Assembly (NCBI GenBank): GCA_001769855.1
Contig: MEPP01000021.1
Span: forward strand, 1 to 64,000
Direction: 5' to 3'
From: Bdellovibrionales bacterium GWA2_49_15
GTDB taxonomy: Bacteria; Bdellovibrionota; Bacteriovoracia; Bacteriovoracales; Bacteriovoracaceae
Length of the DNA stretch: 64,000 nt
A program made the translations under genes and the position numbers. Shown here piece after piece: positions 45,477-54,966 of this stretch (positions are counted from its first letter, which is position 1; each line of letters starts with the position of its first letter). The notes beneath the pieces were generated by a model. That model was not told where the DNA came from, did no database searches, and saw only the letters and a program-made list of their open reading frames with translations.

Positions 45477-46571
45477 TTGGATCTTTTTTTTAAGACTTTA
45501 ATAGAATGGTGCTTGGATTTAGGGCCGGCCTTGGTGGCAGGCCTGGTCTTATCAGGCATTCTCTTCGCAATCATAGGCGATCAGCAAACTGGTTTTTTCC
45601 ACAAGCTCCTTTCGATTCCCGAGGACACCCGCAAAAAAAGTTTATTGAATGCCGTGAAAGTTGCACTCATTGGAATTCCCCTGCCGCTTTGTTCTTGTTC
45701 TGTTTTACCCGTTGCTCAGACCTTGCGAAAAAAAGGTTTGAGTCAATCGTCAGTTTCCGCGTTTTTAACGACGACTCCGGAAACTTCACCAACTTCTTTT
45801 TTTCTAACCTGGGCCATGCTTGGTCCGGCCATGGCCATTTTGCGACCTTTGGCCTCGCTGATTATCGGATTGACGACTGCTTCTGCAATCGCCTTTTTTG
45901 GAAATGAAAACAGTGAAAACCAAAATAACCAAAATTGTTGCAGTAACTGCAACGAAGCAGACAGCTCACTTCAGGAAATTTCCTGGCGGGAAAAGGTGAA
46001 AAGGGGATTCCGGTTTGCCTTCGTAGGCGTGCTCGATGATTTTGGTTACTGGCCTCTTCTGGGTTTAGCTCTGGGAGCGGCCGTGACTGTGTGGGTTCCC
46101 ATGGGGGCCCTGGAAAATGCCTCGGGTCTGTTGGGGCGTTTGGGAATCATTCTCATCTCAGTTCCCATTTATGTGTGCGCGGAATCGAGCACCCCTCTGG
46201 CCCCAAGTCTTTTGGCCAAGGGATTGACTCCGGGAGCTGTTTTTCTTTTTCTGATCGCCGGGCCACTTTCAAATTTGTCGAGCATTCTTTCTCTTAAGAA
46301 GGTTTTCGGCACGCGCTTTATCACCATACATATTGGTGTGAATACTTTAATGGCACTATTGTTGTCCTACGCGATAGATCTGCTATATAAACAGTTTGCC
46401 TGGTCTTTGGTGGCCAACACAATGCCAGGAGAAGGTCATCATGAGCGCAGTACCTTCTTATTAATTATTGGAGTTCTAGGAACAGGCCTTCTTATTCACA
46501 GTTCTTTTAAGGCCATTAAAAAAAATTTTTCTAAACCAGATCAGAGTAAGGAAAGTTGCTGCTCTGACTAA
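45477..46571 (+). CDS. SO_0444-type Cu/Zn efflux permease
   Basis: A 364-residue membrane permease of the ArsP/DUF318 superfamily. The two conserved halves are IGIPLPLCSCSVLPVAQTLR and SVPIYVCAESSTPLAPSLL, each with Cys in a membrane loop. A Cys-rich cytoplasmic linker (NCCSNCNEAD) and a C-terminal CCSD support metal binding. The only in-frame start is TTG 45477 behind AGGTGAT. This is a second metal exporter outside the main island. Confidence 0.8.
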   Translation: MDLFFKTLIEWCLDLGPALVAGLVLSGILFAIIGDQQTGFFHKLLSIPEDTRKKSLLNAVKVALIGIPLPLCSCSVLPVAQTLRKKGLSQSSVSAFLTTTPETSPTSFFLTWAMLGPAMAILRPLASLIIGLTTASAIAFFGNENSENQNNQNCCSNCNEADSSLQEISWREKVKRGFRFAFVGVLDDFGYWPLLGLALGAAVTVWVPMGALENASGLLGRLGIILISVPIYVCAESSTPLAPSLLAKGLTPGAVFLFLIAGPLSNLSSILSLKKVFGTRFITIHIGVNTLMALLLSYAIDLLYKQFAWSLVANTMPGEGHHERSTFLLIIGVLGTGLLIHSSFKAIKKNFSKPDQSKESCCSD

Positions 46572-46583
46572 CTTGAGGACACA

Positions 46584-47342
46584 ATGAATTATTTTATAAC
46601 TGGTGGAACAACAGGAATTGGCTTTGAATTGGTTAAACTGTATTTGAGCCAAGGCCACCGTGTCGCTATTTGTGGTCGCGATCTTTCAAAGTTACCCAAG
46701 GGTTTTCATGAGCAACATAAAAAAGCGCTTTGGGTATATCAGTTGGATGTCAGCGACAGGGAAGCCTTAGTCAAGGCCGTGACGGATTTTACCGAGAAAG
46801 CCGAAGGCCTTAATGTGATGATAGCCAATGCCGGCCGATCGGTGGGAAGTAAGTCCAATATTCCTGATTTTCAATCGGCGAAAGAGATCTTAGAAACCAA
46901 CGTGCTGGGAGTTCTGTATTCTTTTGAAGCGGCCATGCAACATTTCGTTAGCAAAAAATCAGGGCAGTTGGTGGCCATTGCATCTGTGGCTGGATTTGTG
47001 GGATTACCCGGGGCGGGAGCTTATTCGGCATCGAAGGCCGCCGTCGTTCGCTTGTGTGAGTCGTGGTCTATTGATTTGAAACCTCTCAACATTTCGGTCT
47101 CGTGCATTTGCCCCGGTTTTATTGATACTCCCATGACTCAACAAAACACTCACTCCATGCCCTTTTTGATGAGCGGGGAAAAAGGCGCGAAACTGATCGG
47201 CAAGGCCATTGAATCAAAGCGTGCCCTTTATCTCTTTCCATTGCGAATGAATTTGCTCATTACCTTTCTCTCCTTGCTGCCACGATTCGTGTACCGTTGG
47301 CTGATGGGGCTTCAAACTTTTAATTATAGTAAACAATCGTAA
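46584..47342 (+). CDS. SDR-family oxidoreductase
   Basis: A 252-residue short-chain dehydrogenase with TGGTTGIG cofactor loop (residues 6-13), GRDLSKL for NADP, NAGRS, catalytic Ser in VAIASVAG and Tyr-x-x-x-Lys in YSASKAAV. C-terminal hydrophobic segment (MNLLITFLSLLPRFVYRWLMG) may touch the membrane, as in lipid-modifying members. It begins 12 bases after the metal permease. Substrate unknown. Confidence 0.85.
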   Translation: MNYFITGGTTGIGFELVKLYLSQGHRVAICGRDLSKLPKGFHEQHKKALWVYQLDVSDREALVKAVTDFTEKAEGLNVMIANAGRSVGSKSNIPDFQSAKEILETNVLGVLYSFEAAMQHFVSKKSGQLVAIASVAGFVGLPGAGAYSASKAAVVRLCESWSIDLKPLNISVSCICPGFIDTPMTQQNTHSMPFLMSGEKGAKLIGKAIESKRALYLFPLRMNLLITFLSLLPRFVYRWLMGLQTFNYSKQS

Positions 47343-47356
47343 CTGCTGGAGGCGTT

Positions 47357-47617
47357 GTGAGAAGGTTTCAAAGTCGTGTCTTTTTAACTTTCATTTTAGT
47401 GAGTTTCGTTTTTCTAGCTGGCTGTAAGAAGGACGAGGTAAAAATTCCTCAAGACCAGATCGAGCAATCGGCCCAGGCTGATGATTTTTCAGATTTGAAG
47501 GCCCAAGAAGGTGGCTGTAAAACAGAAGAAGATTTGAAAAAGAAAATAGAAGAAGAAGCCAGGGCCAAGAAACCTTCCAAGCTTCAAGGTGGCAATACAG
47601 ACTGCGTGGTCAAATAA
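47357..47617 (+). CDS. small lipoprotein, unknown
   Basis: An 86-residue lipoprotein starting at GTG 47357 behind GGAGG. Lipobox LAGC (Cys22). The mature part is short, charged and helical, with two more Cys (GGCKTEED, TDCVVK) that could form a disulfide. No family recognised. The methyltransferase gene follows without gap. Confidence 0.65.
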   Translation: MRRFQSRVFLTFILVSFVFLAGCKKDEVKIPQDQIEQSAQADDFSDLKAQEGGCKTEEDLKKKIEEEARAKKPSKLQGGNTDCVVK

Positions 47618-48421
47618 ATGCAAAAAGATTACGATAAAATTCTCTTCGACCATTATCAAAGGGTGGCCAAATTAAATGGGCTTGCCGGTACTTGTTCAAT
47701 GGAAGACCCTTATATTCGCGAATCAGAGACCAATTTTTTTCTCAAAGAAATTGACAGGTTTTGCGCACAAAATACAGGTGCACCTTTAACTCTTCTGGAT
47801 GTGGGGTGTGGAAATGGGTACCTCTTAAACAGAATTCGAGAACGATTTCCCGAGATAAAACTTCTTGGCCTTGAATTTGTACCCGAGTTATTTGAGCTGG
47901 CCCTGAGTCGTGCGATAACGAATTGTACCTTGGCCCTGGGAGATGCCAGAGAGCTTTCTTTTTTTCCCAGCAATGTCGATCTTATTGTCACCGAACGTTC
48001 CGTCATTAATGTCATGAATCGACAAGATCAGCTCCTGCTTTTGCAAAATATTGCTTCAACTTTACGTCCAGATGGTTTGTACATCCAGGTGGAGTCCTAT
48101 CGCGAACCTCTCGATTTATTAAATCAGGCCCGTCGCGAGATGGTTATCACCGATGAGATAGAGGAGAGCGGTCACAACCTTTATTTGAGTGAGAATATTA
48201 TTGCTCCGATGGCGCAGATGGGACTTGTTGAGGTCGAGGCCACATACCCCCCCAATTATTTATCCACCCACTTCTATGTCAGTCGCGTATTCCATAAAGC
48301 CGTTCTCCCCAAGGGTGGCAAAGTGAAATATTCTCTGTTTGCCGAATTTTTTCGTGAGGCCTTACCGGCGGCCGTGGGGAATTTTTCGCCCATTCTTTTT
48401 CGGGTTTTTAAGAAAAGTTAG
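47618..48421 (+). CDS. SAM-dependent methyltransferase
   Basis: A 267-residue class I methyltransferase. Motif I LLDVGCGNGYLLNRI (about 51-65), acidic residue in LLGLEFVPELFELA, and LALGDARELSFFP for motif III-like. The C-terminal part (VEATYPPNYLSTHFYVSRVF) is strand-rich and not recognised. Substrate unknown. Its 3' end overlaps the converging def gene by 4 bases. Confidence 0.82.
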   Translation: MQKDYDKILFDHYQRVAKLNGLAGTCSMEDPYIRESETNFFLKEIDRFCAQNTGAPLTLLDVGCGNGYLLNRIRERFPEIKLLGLEFVPELFELALSRAITNCTLALGDARELSFFPSNVDLIVTERSVINVMNRQDQLLLLQNIASTLRPDGLYIQVESYREPLDLLNQARREMVITDEIEESGHNLYLSENIIAPMAQMGLVEVEATYPPNYLSTHFYVSRVFHKAVLPKGGKVKYSLFAEFFREALPAAVGNFSPILFRVFKKS

Positions 48422-48987
48422 TCAATTTCTTTGTTCTTGTCGTCTTTATCGCGATCGGGACAGAGGAAACTGTCATATTCCTCATTAAAGGCCAGTTTAC
48501 GCGTATCTTTAATGCGATCGATATAGAGCTTGCCTTCCAGGTGATCAAGCTCATGTTGAAAGACGGTGGCCACAAAACCTTCCACCACAATACGCTCAGT
48601 GCTGCCCTCAAGGGTCATATAGTCTACCTGCAACTTTCGAGGTCTTTCCACGTGACCTCTTAATCCAGGAATCGAAAGGCACCCTTCCCAAAATCCTTGG
48701 AGTTTAGTGTCCAGTATTTTAATGATTGGATTGATAATGACGTACTGCTCAGTTTCTGGCGCATCAGGATAGCGTGGATTATCTTCAGGAATCCCCACGA
48801 TTGCTAGTTGTTTGGAAATTCCAATTTGGGGCGCGGCCAGCCCGATCCCTTCATAGGCTTCCATGGTGGCAAACATATCTTGAATGAGCTGCTGAAATTC
48901 TGGAGAGCGCAACTCTTCTAAGCTCACAAGTTTGGCCTTTTCTCGCAGAACAGGGTGTCCCATTCTTAGAATCTTGAGTGTGGCCAT
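48418..48987 (-). CDS. def: peptide deformylase
   Basis: A 189-residue deformylase removing the N-formyl group of new proteins. All three motifs are intact: GIGLAAPQIG (about 47-56), EGCLSIPG with the metal Cys (about 100-107) and QHELDHLEG with the HExxH metal site. A charged C-terminal tail (CPDRDKDDKNKEID) extends it. GGAGGAG precedes ATG 48987. Stands alone, not paired with fmt. Confidence 0.95.
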   Translation of the reverse strand: MATLKILRMGHPVLREKAKLVSLEELRSPEFQQLIQDMFATMEAYEGIGLAAPQIGISKQLAIVGIPEDNPRYPDAPETEQYVIINPIIKILDTKLQGFWEGCLSIPGLRGHVERPRKLQVDYMTLEGSTERIVVEGFVATVFQHELDHLEGKLYIDRIKDTRKLAFNEEYDSFLCPDRDKDDKNKEID

Positions 48988-49088
48988 GCAATTCTCCTCC
49001 GTTGGACCGACTGTACATCTTACCTTTGATAACAGAGTTTTCCAAATACTGAAGTCGTGCTAATCTGGCAAATAAAAAGTGTGCAACT

Positions 49089-49568
49089 ATGCTTAAAGTC
49101 TTATTTGTCTGTCTTGGCAATATCTGTCGATCTCCGTCGGCAGAAGCGGCGTTTATCGCTGAGGTAAAGTGTCAGGGTTTGACCTCTGTAATTGCGGTTG
49201 ATTCGGCCGGTACTATCGGACACCATGCAGGTGAAACCGCCGACCCGCGCACCATTAAACATGGCAAACAAAGAGGTCTTGATGTTGCATCGATATCACG
49301 AAAATTTGACCCAAAAAGTGATTTTTTAACTTTTGATTATATTATCGCAATGGATGATTCAAATATTCAGGATTTGAAACTTCTTGATCCCACCGGTCAG
49401 TACAGCGATAAGATCTTCAAGATGACTGATTTCAAGCTTAATCGTCATGAAAATATTGTTCCCGACCCGTACCATGGCGGGCCCGAGGCCTTCGAACTTG
49501 TGCTCGATATTGTGCAAGATTGCTCAAAAGGTCTCCTTAAACATGTGCGTCACAAGCATAAGTTGTGA
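49089..49568 (+). CDS. low-molecular-weight protein-tyrosine phosphatase
   Basis: A 159-residue phosphatase. P-loop VCLGNICRSPSAE with Cys8 and Arg14 (C-x5-R), and the general-acid Asp in VPDPYHGG. The family removes phosphate from tyrosine or, in some members, arginine. Its stop lies inside the start region of greB, so they are coupled. Located divergently from def. Confidence 0.92.
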   Translation: MLKVLFVCLGNICRSPSAEAAFIAEVKCQGLTSVIAVDSAGTIGHHAGETADPRTIKHGKQRGLDVASISRKFDPKSDFLTFDYIIAMDDSNIQDLKLLDPTGQYSDKIFKMTDFKLNRHENIVPDPYHGGPEAFELVLDIVQDCSKGLLKHVRHKHKL

Positions 49569-49570
49569 AA

Positions 49571-50083
49571 ATGGCTTCTGCTAAACCTGAGGAAAAAAAT
49601 TACATTACCCCTCAAGGCCATCAAAAGTTGGTTGATGAGTTAAATGCTTTGATGCGCGTGGAGCGTCCCGAAGTAACGCGTACGGTGGCGTGGGCGGCTG
49701 CCAATGGAGATCGTTCTGAAAATGCTGATTATATTTATGGCAAAAAACGTCTTCGGGAAATTGACAAGCGTGTGCGTTTTTTGACTTCCAGAGTGGAGAG
49801 TGCGGTGGTTGTTGATGTCGGTGCAATAAAGTCCAACAAGATTCAGTTTGGTGCTTCTGTGAAATTGAAAAATCTTGATAATGAGGAAGCCAAACAATGC
49901 GCCATTGTCGGAGTGGATGAAGTTGATACGGCATCAGGACGAATTTCCTGGCGCTCTCCTTTGGGAGCGGCCCTTTTAGGTAAAAAAGTCGGTGATGTTG
50001 CTTCCGTAAACGCACCTTCCGGCATTATTGAGTATGAAATCTTAGATGTGAGATACGAAGAGATCGTTGGGGGCCAAAAATGA
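49571..50083 (+). CDS. greB: transcription elongation factor GreB
   Basis: A 170-residue Gre factor that rescues backtracked RNA polymerase. The N-terminal coiled coil holds YITPQGHQKLVDELNAL and RPEVTRTVAWAAANGDRSEN, with the acidic tip residues ENADYIYGKK typical of GreB rather than GreA. C-terminal FKBP-like part includes GVDEVDTASGRISWRSPLG. GTG 49565 is an alternative start. ATGA overlap with the next gene. Confidence 0.93.
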   Translation: MASAKPEEKNYITPQGHQKLVDELNALMRVERPEVTRTVAWAAANGDRSENADYIYGKKRLREIDKRVRFLTSRVESAVVVDVGAIKSNKIQFGASVKLKNLDNEEAKQCAIVGVDEVDTASGRISWRSPLGAALLGKKVGDVASVNAPSGIIEYEILDVRYEEIVGGQK

Positions 50084-50460
50084 AAATCTTATGTCCTATC
50101 GGAATCGGAGAATTGGCGGATAAAATATCCATTCTGGAAATTAAGAAACAAAAAATCAAAGACCAAGTTAAGCTGAAGCACATTAATCATGAGCTTGATT
50201 CCTTACGAGAATTAGTGAGGAAGAATAACTTAACTGGTTTGGATACGTTTATTGCCGACTTGATTGATGTGAATAATAAATTGTGGGATGTCGAAGATGC
50301 CATTCGTCTTAAAGATAAAGCGAAAGATTTCGGAGTGGAATTTGTAAATTTGGCACGGCAAGTCTATGTTTACAATGATCAGCGTTTTGCCTTGAAAGAT
50401 ACCATAAATTCTCACTTCGGGAGCGAGATAGTGGAGACTAAGTCGTACCAGAAGTACTAA
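50080..50460 (+). CDS. DUF6165-like protein
   Basis: A 126-residue protein beginning MKILCPIGIGELADKISILE, matching the start of DUF6165 family proteins (P-x-x-x-GEL-DKI-ILEIK). Largely helical and charged. Function unknown; in some genomes the family accompanies glycan-synthesis genes. Translationally coupled to greB. Confidence 0.65.
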   Translation: MKILCPIGIGELADKISILEIKKQKIKDQVKLKHINHELDSLRELVRKNNLTGLDTFIADLIDVNNKLWDVEDAIRLKDKAKDFGVEFVNLARQVYVYNDQRFALKDTINSHFGSEIVETKSYQKY

Positions 50461-50903
50461 GCATGGATAATTTCAAAATGTTTATCCGGAAAGGACCGCT
50501 TAAGAAAACTTATCGCAGGTAGCTCGGGGCAATCTTTGTCGATTAAGATAATAATTTTTTCTTTTGTGGAGCTTTTCGTTTGCTTCTTGCCCCCGCCATT
50601 TTGCGTAAACAATTGCATCAGGCTGGCGAAATCTTTTTCTAAAACTTCCTCCGGGGCATGAATATGGGCGACAAAAAATGGCCGCCCAAAGTTGTGTGAC
50701 ATGAAGAAGTTATGTCGTTCCATTTGTGTCGCTGATTCTTTTGTATCGGTTCGTCTCAGATGATAAGTTAAAAGTCCGTCGAGAAGATAATCGACGTCGA
50801 GAAAAGGCGGCGGGAATTCTGAAATGGCTTTTCTGGTTATCCAAAAAATTCCGAGGACCTCAGGGCCTATCTGCTCGCGAAAAGCGGGGGCTAAATTGTG
50901 CAT
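50457..50903 (-). CDS. hypothetical cytoplasmic protein
   Basis: A 148-residue protein without signal or membrane segment. Visible parts are FPPPFLDVDYLLDGLLTYHLR, FFVAHIHAPEEVLEK and IIILIDKDCPELPAISFLK. No domain recognised. It starts 6 bases after nusB and probably belongs to the nrdR-nusB operon. Confidence 0.6.
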   Translation of the reverse strand: MHNLAPAFREQIGPEVLGIFWITRKAISEFPPPFLDVDYLLDGLLTYHLRRTDTKESATQMERHNFFMSHNFGRPFFVAHIHAPEEVLEKDFASLMQLFTQNGGGKKQTKSSTKEKIIILIDKDCPELPAISFLKRSFPDKHFEIIHA

Positions 50904-50909
50904 GTAAAA

Positions 50910-51377
50910 TTATTGTTTTAAGTGGGCCACTTTGTCGAGAACGCCGTTAATAAAACTGGGAGAATCTTGCGGTCCATATTGTTTTGCCAGGTTAATGGCC
51001 TCATTGATGACAACTTTGTAAGGTGTGTCGGCAAAAAAGAGTAATTCACAAGTGCCTAATTTAAGTAGTGCCATGTCGACTTTGTTGGCACTATTGGCCC
51101 CTTTAAATTTTAAAAATTTTGTCAAACATTCTTCGATCTCAAGATTGTTAGAAAAGACTTTGGAAATTAGTTGGCGAGCGAAAGTGAGACCTCGTTGGTC
51201 GATTGTCAGCGCCTTTTCATTCTCGTCAATAAACATATGTCGAAAAAACTCGACCGCAGTATCGAGGGCTTCATCTTGAGGAGGAGAGCTGGAGTCTGTG
51301 TTGGTCACTTCCCATTGATAAAGAAAGCGAAACGCAAATTCCCTTCCGGCCTGTTTGGCATTATAAGTGGAAGACAT
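50910..51377 (-). CDS. nusB: transcription antitermination factor NusB
   Basis: A 155-residue NusB. With S10 it binds boxA RNA in rRNA operons. Markers: REFAFRFLYQWEV near the N-terminus, VDMALLKLGTCELLFF and the C-terminal YKVVINEAINLAKQYG..FINGVLDKVA. The start overlaps the nrdR stop as TAATG. Confidence 0.93.
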   Translation of the reverse strand: MSSTYNAKQAGREFAFRFLYQWEVTNTDSSSPPQDEALDTAVEFFRHMFIDENEKALTIDQRGLTFARQLISKVFSNNLEIEECLTKFLKFKGANSANKVDMALLKLGTCELLFFADTPYKVVINEAINLAKQYGPQDSPSFINGVLDKVAHLKQ

Positions 51378-51844
51378 TAGTTTAAACTCTCTGCATTGGT
51401 ATAGTTACTGGTTAAGCCGGATACGAATGATTCCACGTCATCGAAATTCCAATAAAAGGAAGCAAATCGAACATAGGCAACAGGATCAAGTTTTTTCAAT
51501 TCTTCCATCACCATCAGACCGATATCTTTGCTTAGAATTTCCTTGTGGCCAGCTTGTGCCAAGGCCATCTCGATTCGATCGGCAATGGTATTCAGCTCTT
51601 CAACCGGAATGGGACGTTTCTGGCAGGATTTCAAAAGGCCATTCATTATTTTTTCACGGCCAAAGACTTCTCGCCGGCCGTCATTTTTTACAATTGTCGG
51701 CAGCTCCATTTCAATTTGTTCGTAGGTGGTAAATCGGTATTGGCAAACTTCACAACGACGGCGACGTCGAACGGCGCTACCCAGATCGAAATGGCGCGAG
51801 TCAATTACTTTAGTATCATTAGCTTGGCATTTTGGGCAGTGCAT
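51377..51844 (-). CDS. nrdR: transcriptional repressor NrdR
   Basis: A 155-residue ATP-cone repressor of ribonucleotide reductase genes. Zinc finger: MHCPKCQANDTKVIDSR and RRRRRCEVCQYRFTTYE. The ATP-cone follows (FGREKIMNGLLKSCQKRPI and DPVAYVRFASFYWNFDDV). Length and motif spacing are exactly those of the family. First gene of nrdR-nusB. Confidence 0.97.
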   Translation of the reverse strand: MHCPKCQANDTKVIDSRHFDLGSAVRRRRRCEVCQYRFTTYEQIEMELPTIVKNDGRREVFGREKIMNGLLKSCQKRPIPVEELNTIADRIEMALAQAGHKEILSKDIGLMVMEELKKLDPVAYVRFASFYWNFDDVESFVSGLTSNYTNAESLN

Positions 51845-51868
51845 AAGTTGCTATTTAACCTCGCCAAA

Positions 51869-51897
51869 TTATTACTTTTTCCAGAGGGATTAGACAA
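51869..51897 (-). promoter_or_regulatory. weak candidate promoter for nrdR
   Basis: Reverse strand TTGTCT (51892-51897), 17-bp spacer, TAATAA (51869-51874), 25 bases before the nrdR start. Both hexamers are about 4 of 6 to consensus. The rest of the 257-base gap to glyA holds nothing I recognise. Confidence 0.3.
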
Positions 51898-52101
51898 GGT
51901 ATGGGGAATAATAATGTGGAATTCTTGGAATAATTACACAGTAAAAACTAAACTGAAAGCGCAGAGACATCCTAATTGACGTTCTAGACGGCATTTTGCT
52001 AAGTTTCCAAGGTCTAATCAACCCAAGGATTGTTCCGTGCATGCTTTCATTCAGTTTGCATTAGTTTTATTTTTAGTGATTGTGGCCGGTCAGGTCTTCT
52101 C

Positions 52102-53358
52102 CTAATCAACATAAACTGGAAATTCTCTACAAAGTGCAAGAACTTCTTGGCGGATGCTTGCGAGCAGGGTTTCATCCTTGCTGTTTTTGAGGGCGCGAGA
52201 AATAATTTCGGCCAGCCAATCCATGTGCTTTTCAGCTAGTCCACGAGTCGTGATAGCAGGCGTACCAAGGCGAATACCTGAAGTAATAAAGGGCGATCTT
52301 TTATCACCGGGAACCATATTTTTATTACAAGTTATTCCGGCCAACTCTAAGGCCTTCTCCGCTTCTTTGCCTGACAGGCCAACGGAATCAGTTTTAACGA
52401 GTAACAAATGATTTTCAGTTCCCCCTGATACTAACTCAAGGCCATTCTTCATCAAGCCATTGGCAAGCTGAGCGGCGTTTTTGAGAACCTGGCTTTGGTA
52501 AGTTTTAAATTCAGGTTGTAGAGCTTCCTTGAAGGCCACGGCCTTCGCGGCAATGACATGCTCAAGCGGTCCACCTTGGATGCCAGGAAACACATTGGAG
52601 TTTATTTTTTTCGCCAGCTCTTCTTTTTGAGTCAGAATAATTCCACCGCGAGGTCCCCTGAGCGTTTTATGGGTCGTGGAAGTTACCACGTCCGCATATT
52701 CCATGGGATTCGGGTGGAGTCCAACGGCAACTGGGCCAGCGATATGGGCCATGTCGACCATGAGTTTCGCGCCCACACTGTCAGCGATGGTCCGAAATTT
52801 GGCAAAATCAATAATGCGCGGATAAGCGCTGGCACCGGCCACGATAAGTTTGGGGCGTAACACTTTGGCCTGCTCTGCCAAGGCATCATAATCAATGGTT
52901 TCAGTTTTTGGATTGAGACCGTAAGCGCTTACTTTATAAAAGCGTCCGGAAAAATTGACAGGTGAGCCGTGGGTGAGGTGTCCACCTTCTGCCAGATTCA
53001 TACCTAAAACCACATCACCAAGCTCAATGAGTGAAAGATAGGCCGCCATGTTTGCCTGGGAGCCAGAGTGTGGCTGAACATTGGCAAAGTTGGCGCCAAA
53101 AAGTTTTTTAACTCTCTCGATCGCCAATTCTTCGACGGCGTCGACGAATTCACATCCGCCATAATAACGTTTTTTAGGCAGGCCTTCGGCATACTTATTA
53201 GTGAGAACTGAGCCTTGGGCCTCCATGACGGCAGGGGAGGTATAATTTTCTGAGGCAATAAGTTCGAGCCCTTCCTCCTGGCGTTTTAATTCAAGATTGA
53301 TCACGGCACTCACTTCAGGATCAGTGCTCTTGAGCGAGTGGGTTTTTGCATGAAGCAT
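52102..53358 (-). CDS. glyA: serine hydroxymethyltransferase
   Basis: A 418-residue PLP enzyme that turns serine and tetrahydrofolate into glycine and 5,10-methylene-THF. PLP Lys in [13 protein letters not shown] (about residue 228-240), active-site segments [25 protein letters not shown] and [10 protein letters not shown]. Starts 9 bases after fabF, as part of the fab operon, a layout common in this lineage. Confidence 0.97.
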   Translation of the reverse strand: MLHAKTHSLKSTDPEVSAVINLELKRQEEGLELIASENYTSPAVMEAQGSVLTNKYAEGLPKKRYYGGCEFVDAVEELAIERVKKLFGANFANVQPHSGSQANMAAYLSLIELGDVVLGMNLAEGGHLTHGSPVNFSGRFYKVSAYGLNPKTETIDYDALAEQAKVLRPKLIVAGASAYPRIIDFAKFRTIADSVGAKLMVDMAHIAGPVAVGLHPNPMEYADVVTSTTHKTLRGPRGGIILTQKEELAKKINSNVFPGIQGGPLEHVIAAKAVAFKEALQPEFKTYQSQVLKNAAQLANGLMKNGLELVSGGTENHLLLVKTDSVGLSGKEAEKALELAGITCNKNMVPGDKRSPFITSGIRLGTPAITTRGLAEKHMDWLAEIISRALKNSKDETLLASIRQEVLALCREFPVYVD

Positions 53359-53367
53359 GGTTACTCC

Positions 53368-54621
53368 TCAGTTGGAATAGTGTTTAAAAATTATACTGGC
53401 ATTGGTGCCGCCAAATCCAAAGCTGTTGTTGAGCGCATATTCAACTTGAATTTTCTGGGCCACATTGGGGACATAATCCAGATCACATTCAGGGTCGGGA
53501 TTTTCTAAGTTAATGGTCGGTGAGATGATTCCATTATGCAGGGACATAATACAGAAAATGGATTCAATTCCACCAGCGGCACCTAAAAGATGGCCGGTCA
53601 TACTTTTGCTGGAGCAGATTTTTATTTTTGGAGCGTGCTGCCCAAAAATGCCTTTAATAGCTTTGGTTTCTCCAATATCTCCCAGCGGGGTGGAGGTTCC
53701 GTGGGCATTGATGTGCCCGATTTGTTCAGGTCTTAAATTGCCTGAATCCAAGGCCAATTTCATACACCTTTTTGCTCCTTCGCCTTCGGGGTGCGGAGCC
53801 GTGATATGGTAGGCATCGGCACTGGCGCCATGACCAACAACTTCTGCATAGATTTTAGCACCGCGGGCCCGGGCCTTTTCTAAGTTTTCCAAAACTAAAA
53901 CACCGGCACCTTCACCCATAACAAATCCGTCTCGATCGCGATCAAAGGGACGCGATGCTCGAGTTGGTTCGTCTTCACGTTTTGAGAGGGCCTTCATGTT
54001 GGCAAAACCTGAAATGGGCAAATTGCTAATCACACTTTCTGAGCCGCCTGTTATGATAACGTCGTGGCGACCACTTTCAATTTCGTAGGTGGCCGCGGTG
54101 ATTGCATGGGTAGAGGAAGCGCAGGCGCTGGAAATATGGTAATTCACTCCGGTGAGTCCGAACTGAATGGAAATCACTCCGGGGGCCATGTTTGGGATAA
54201 TGGCGGGAATAAAGAAAGGCGAAACTCTGCGGCTACCTTTACTTAAAAAGGTTTCACAGGTCCTCTCGATTTCTGGTAATCCGCCCATGCCTACACCGAG
54301 AATACAGCCCATTCGGTCCGGCAGATAATTTTTCTTCAAGTCTTCGAGCCCGGCATGATGGATGGCCTCGTGAGCAGCTTTGACGGCAAAAAGAATGAAG
54401 CGATCGAAACGACCGGCTTCTTTAGCAGGAAAAACATCATCATGGATAACAAAATTTTTCACCTCTCCGGCAATTTTACAAGGGAGGATTTCCGTATTGG
54501 TATTTTCAATTTTGGAAACGCCTGATTGTCCATTGACAAGTTTGTTCCAAACTGTTGGCAGGTCGGTACCCAATCCACAGATGGTTCCCATTCCGGTAAC
54601 GGCAACACGATTTTTTGCCAC
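53368..54621 (-). CDS. fabF: beta-ketoacyl-ACP synthase II
   Basis: A 417-residue condensing enzyme elongating acyl-ACP with malonyl-ACP. Catalytic Cys in SACASSTHAI (about 165), His in NAHGTSTPLGD (about 305) and His in MTGHLLGAAGGIE (about 341). Final GFGGTNASIIFKHY is typical of KAS II. It lies after an apparent terminator behind acpP. Confidence 0.97.
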   Translation of the reverse strand: MAKNRVAVTGMGTICGLGTDLPTVWNKLVNGQSGVSKIENTNTEILPCKIAGEVKNFVIHDDVFPAKEAGRFDRFILFAVKAAHEAIHHAGLEDLKKNYLPDRMGCILGVGMGGLPEIERTCETFLSKGSRRVSPFFIPAIIPNMAPGVISIQFGLTGVNYHISSACASSTHAITAATYEIESGRHDVIITGGSESVISNLPISGFANMKALSKREDEPTRASRPFDRDRDGFVMGEGAGVLVLENLEKARARGAKIYAEVVGHGASADAYHITAPHPEGEGAKRCMKLALDSGNLRPEQIGHINAHGTSTPLGDIGETKAIKGIFGQHAPKIKICSSKSMTGHLLGAAGGIESIFCIMSLHNGIISPTINLENPDPECDLDYVPNVAQKIQVEYALNNSFGFGGTNASIIFKHYSN

Positions 54622-54663
54622 GAGCCACTCCTACTTCACAAGGTTATTGAGGACCGGTTAGAT

Positions 54664-54687
54664 AAAAAAAAAGGCCCGAAGGCCTTT
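54664..54687 (-). terminator. terminator after acpP
   Basis: AAAGGCC, loop CGAA, GGCCTTT (54670-54687) with a run of T residues on the reverse strand (A-run 54664-54672). It starts 3 bases after the acpP stop. It may reduce fabF expression relative to acpP. Confidence 0.75.
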
Positions 54688-54689
54688 CT

Positions 54690-54917
54690 TTATTGCTTTT
54701 TTTCAAGGTAGGACACAACATCCTTAACCGTTTTTAATCCTTCTGCATCTTCTTCTGGAATTTCAATTCCGAAGTCATCTTCCATTTTCATCATCAGTTC
54801 AACGATGTCCAGTGAATCAAGATTAAGATCATCAACAAAACTGGTATCCAATGTGATCTTGCCGGCATCAATCTTTGTCGCATCGCTAATCAACTTAATC
54901 ACTTTTTCTTGCATCAT
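54690..54917 (-). CDS. acpP: acyl carrier protein
   Basis: A 75-residue acidic carrier. The phosphopantetheine Ser lies in LNLDSLDIVELMM (about residue 36). Other ACP features: LDTSFVDDL and EEDAEGLKTVKDVVSYLEKK. AAGGAG precedes the ATG pair at 54917/54914. Confidence 0.98.
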   Translation of the reverse strand: MMQEKVIKLISDATKIDAGKITLDTSFVDDLNLDSLDIVELMMKMEDDFGIEIPEEDAEGLKTVKDVVSYLEKKQ

Positions 54918-54966
54918 GGGCGTACTCCTTGCGTTTATACCCTAAAAATAAATTAACTCTTAATAA

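Noticed and set aside
52037..52105. 22-codon hydrophobic peptide from GTG (HAFIQFALVLFLVIVAGQ)
   Set aside because: Looks like a signal peptide without a body, has no clear ribosome site and runs into the converging glyA end. Possibly a remnant, not supported as a gene.
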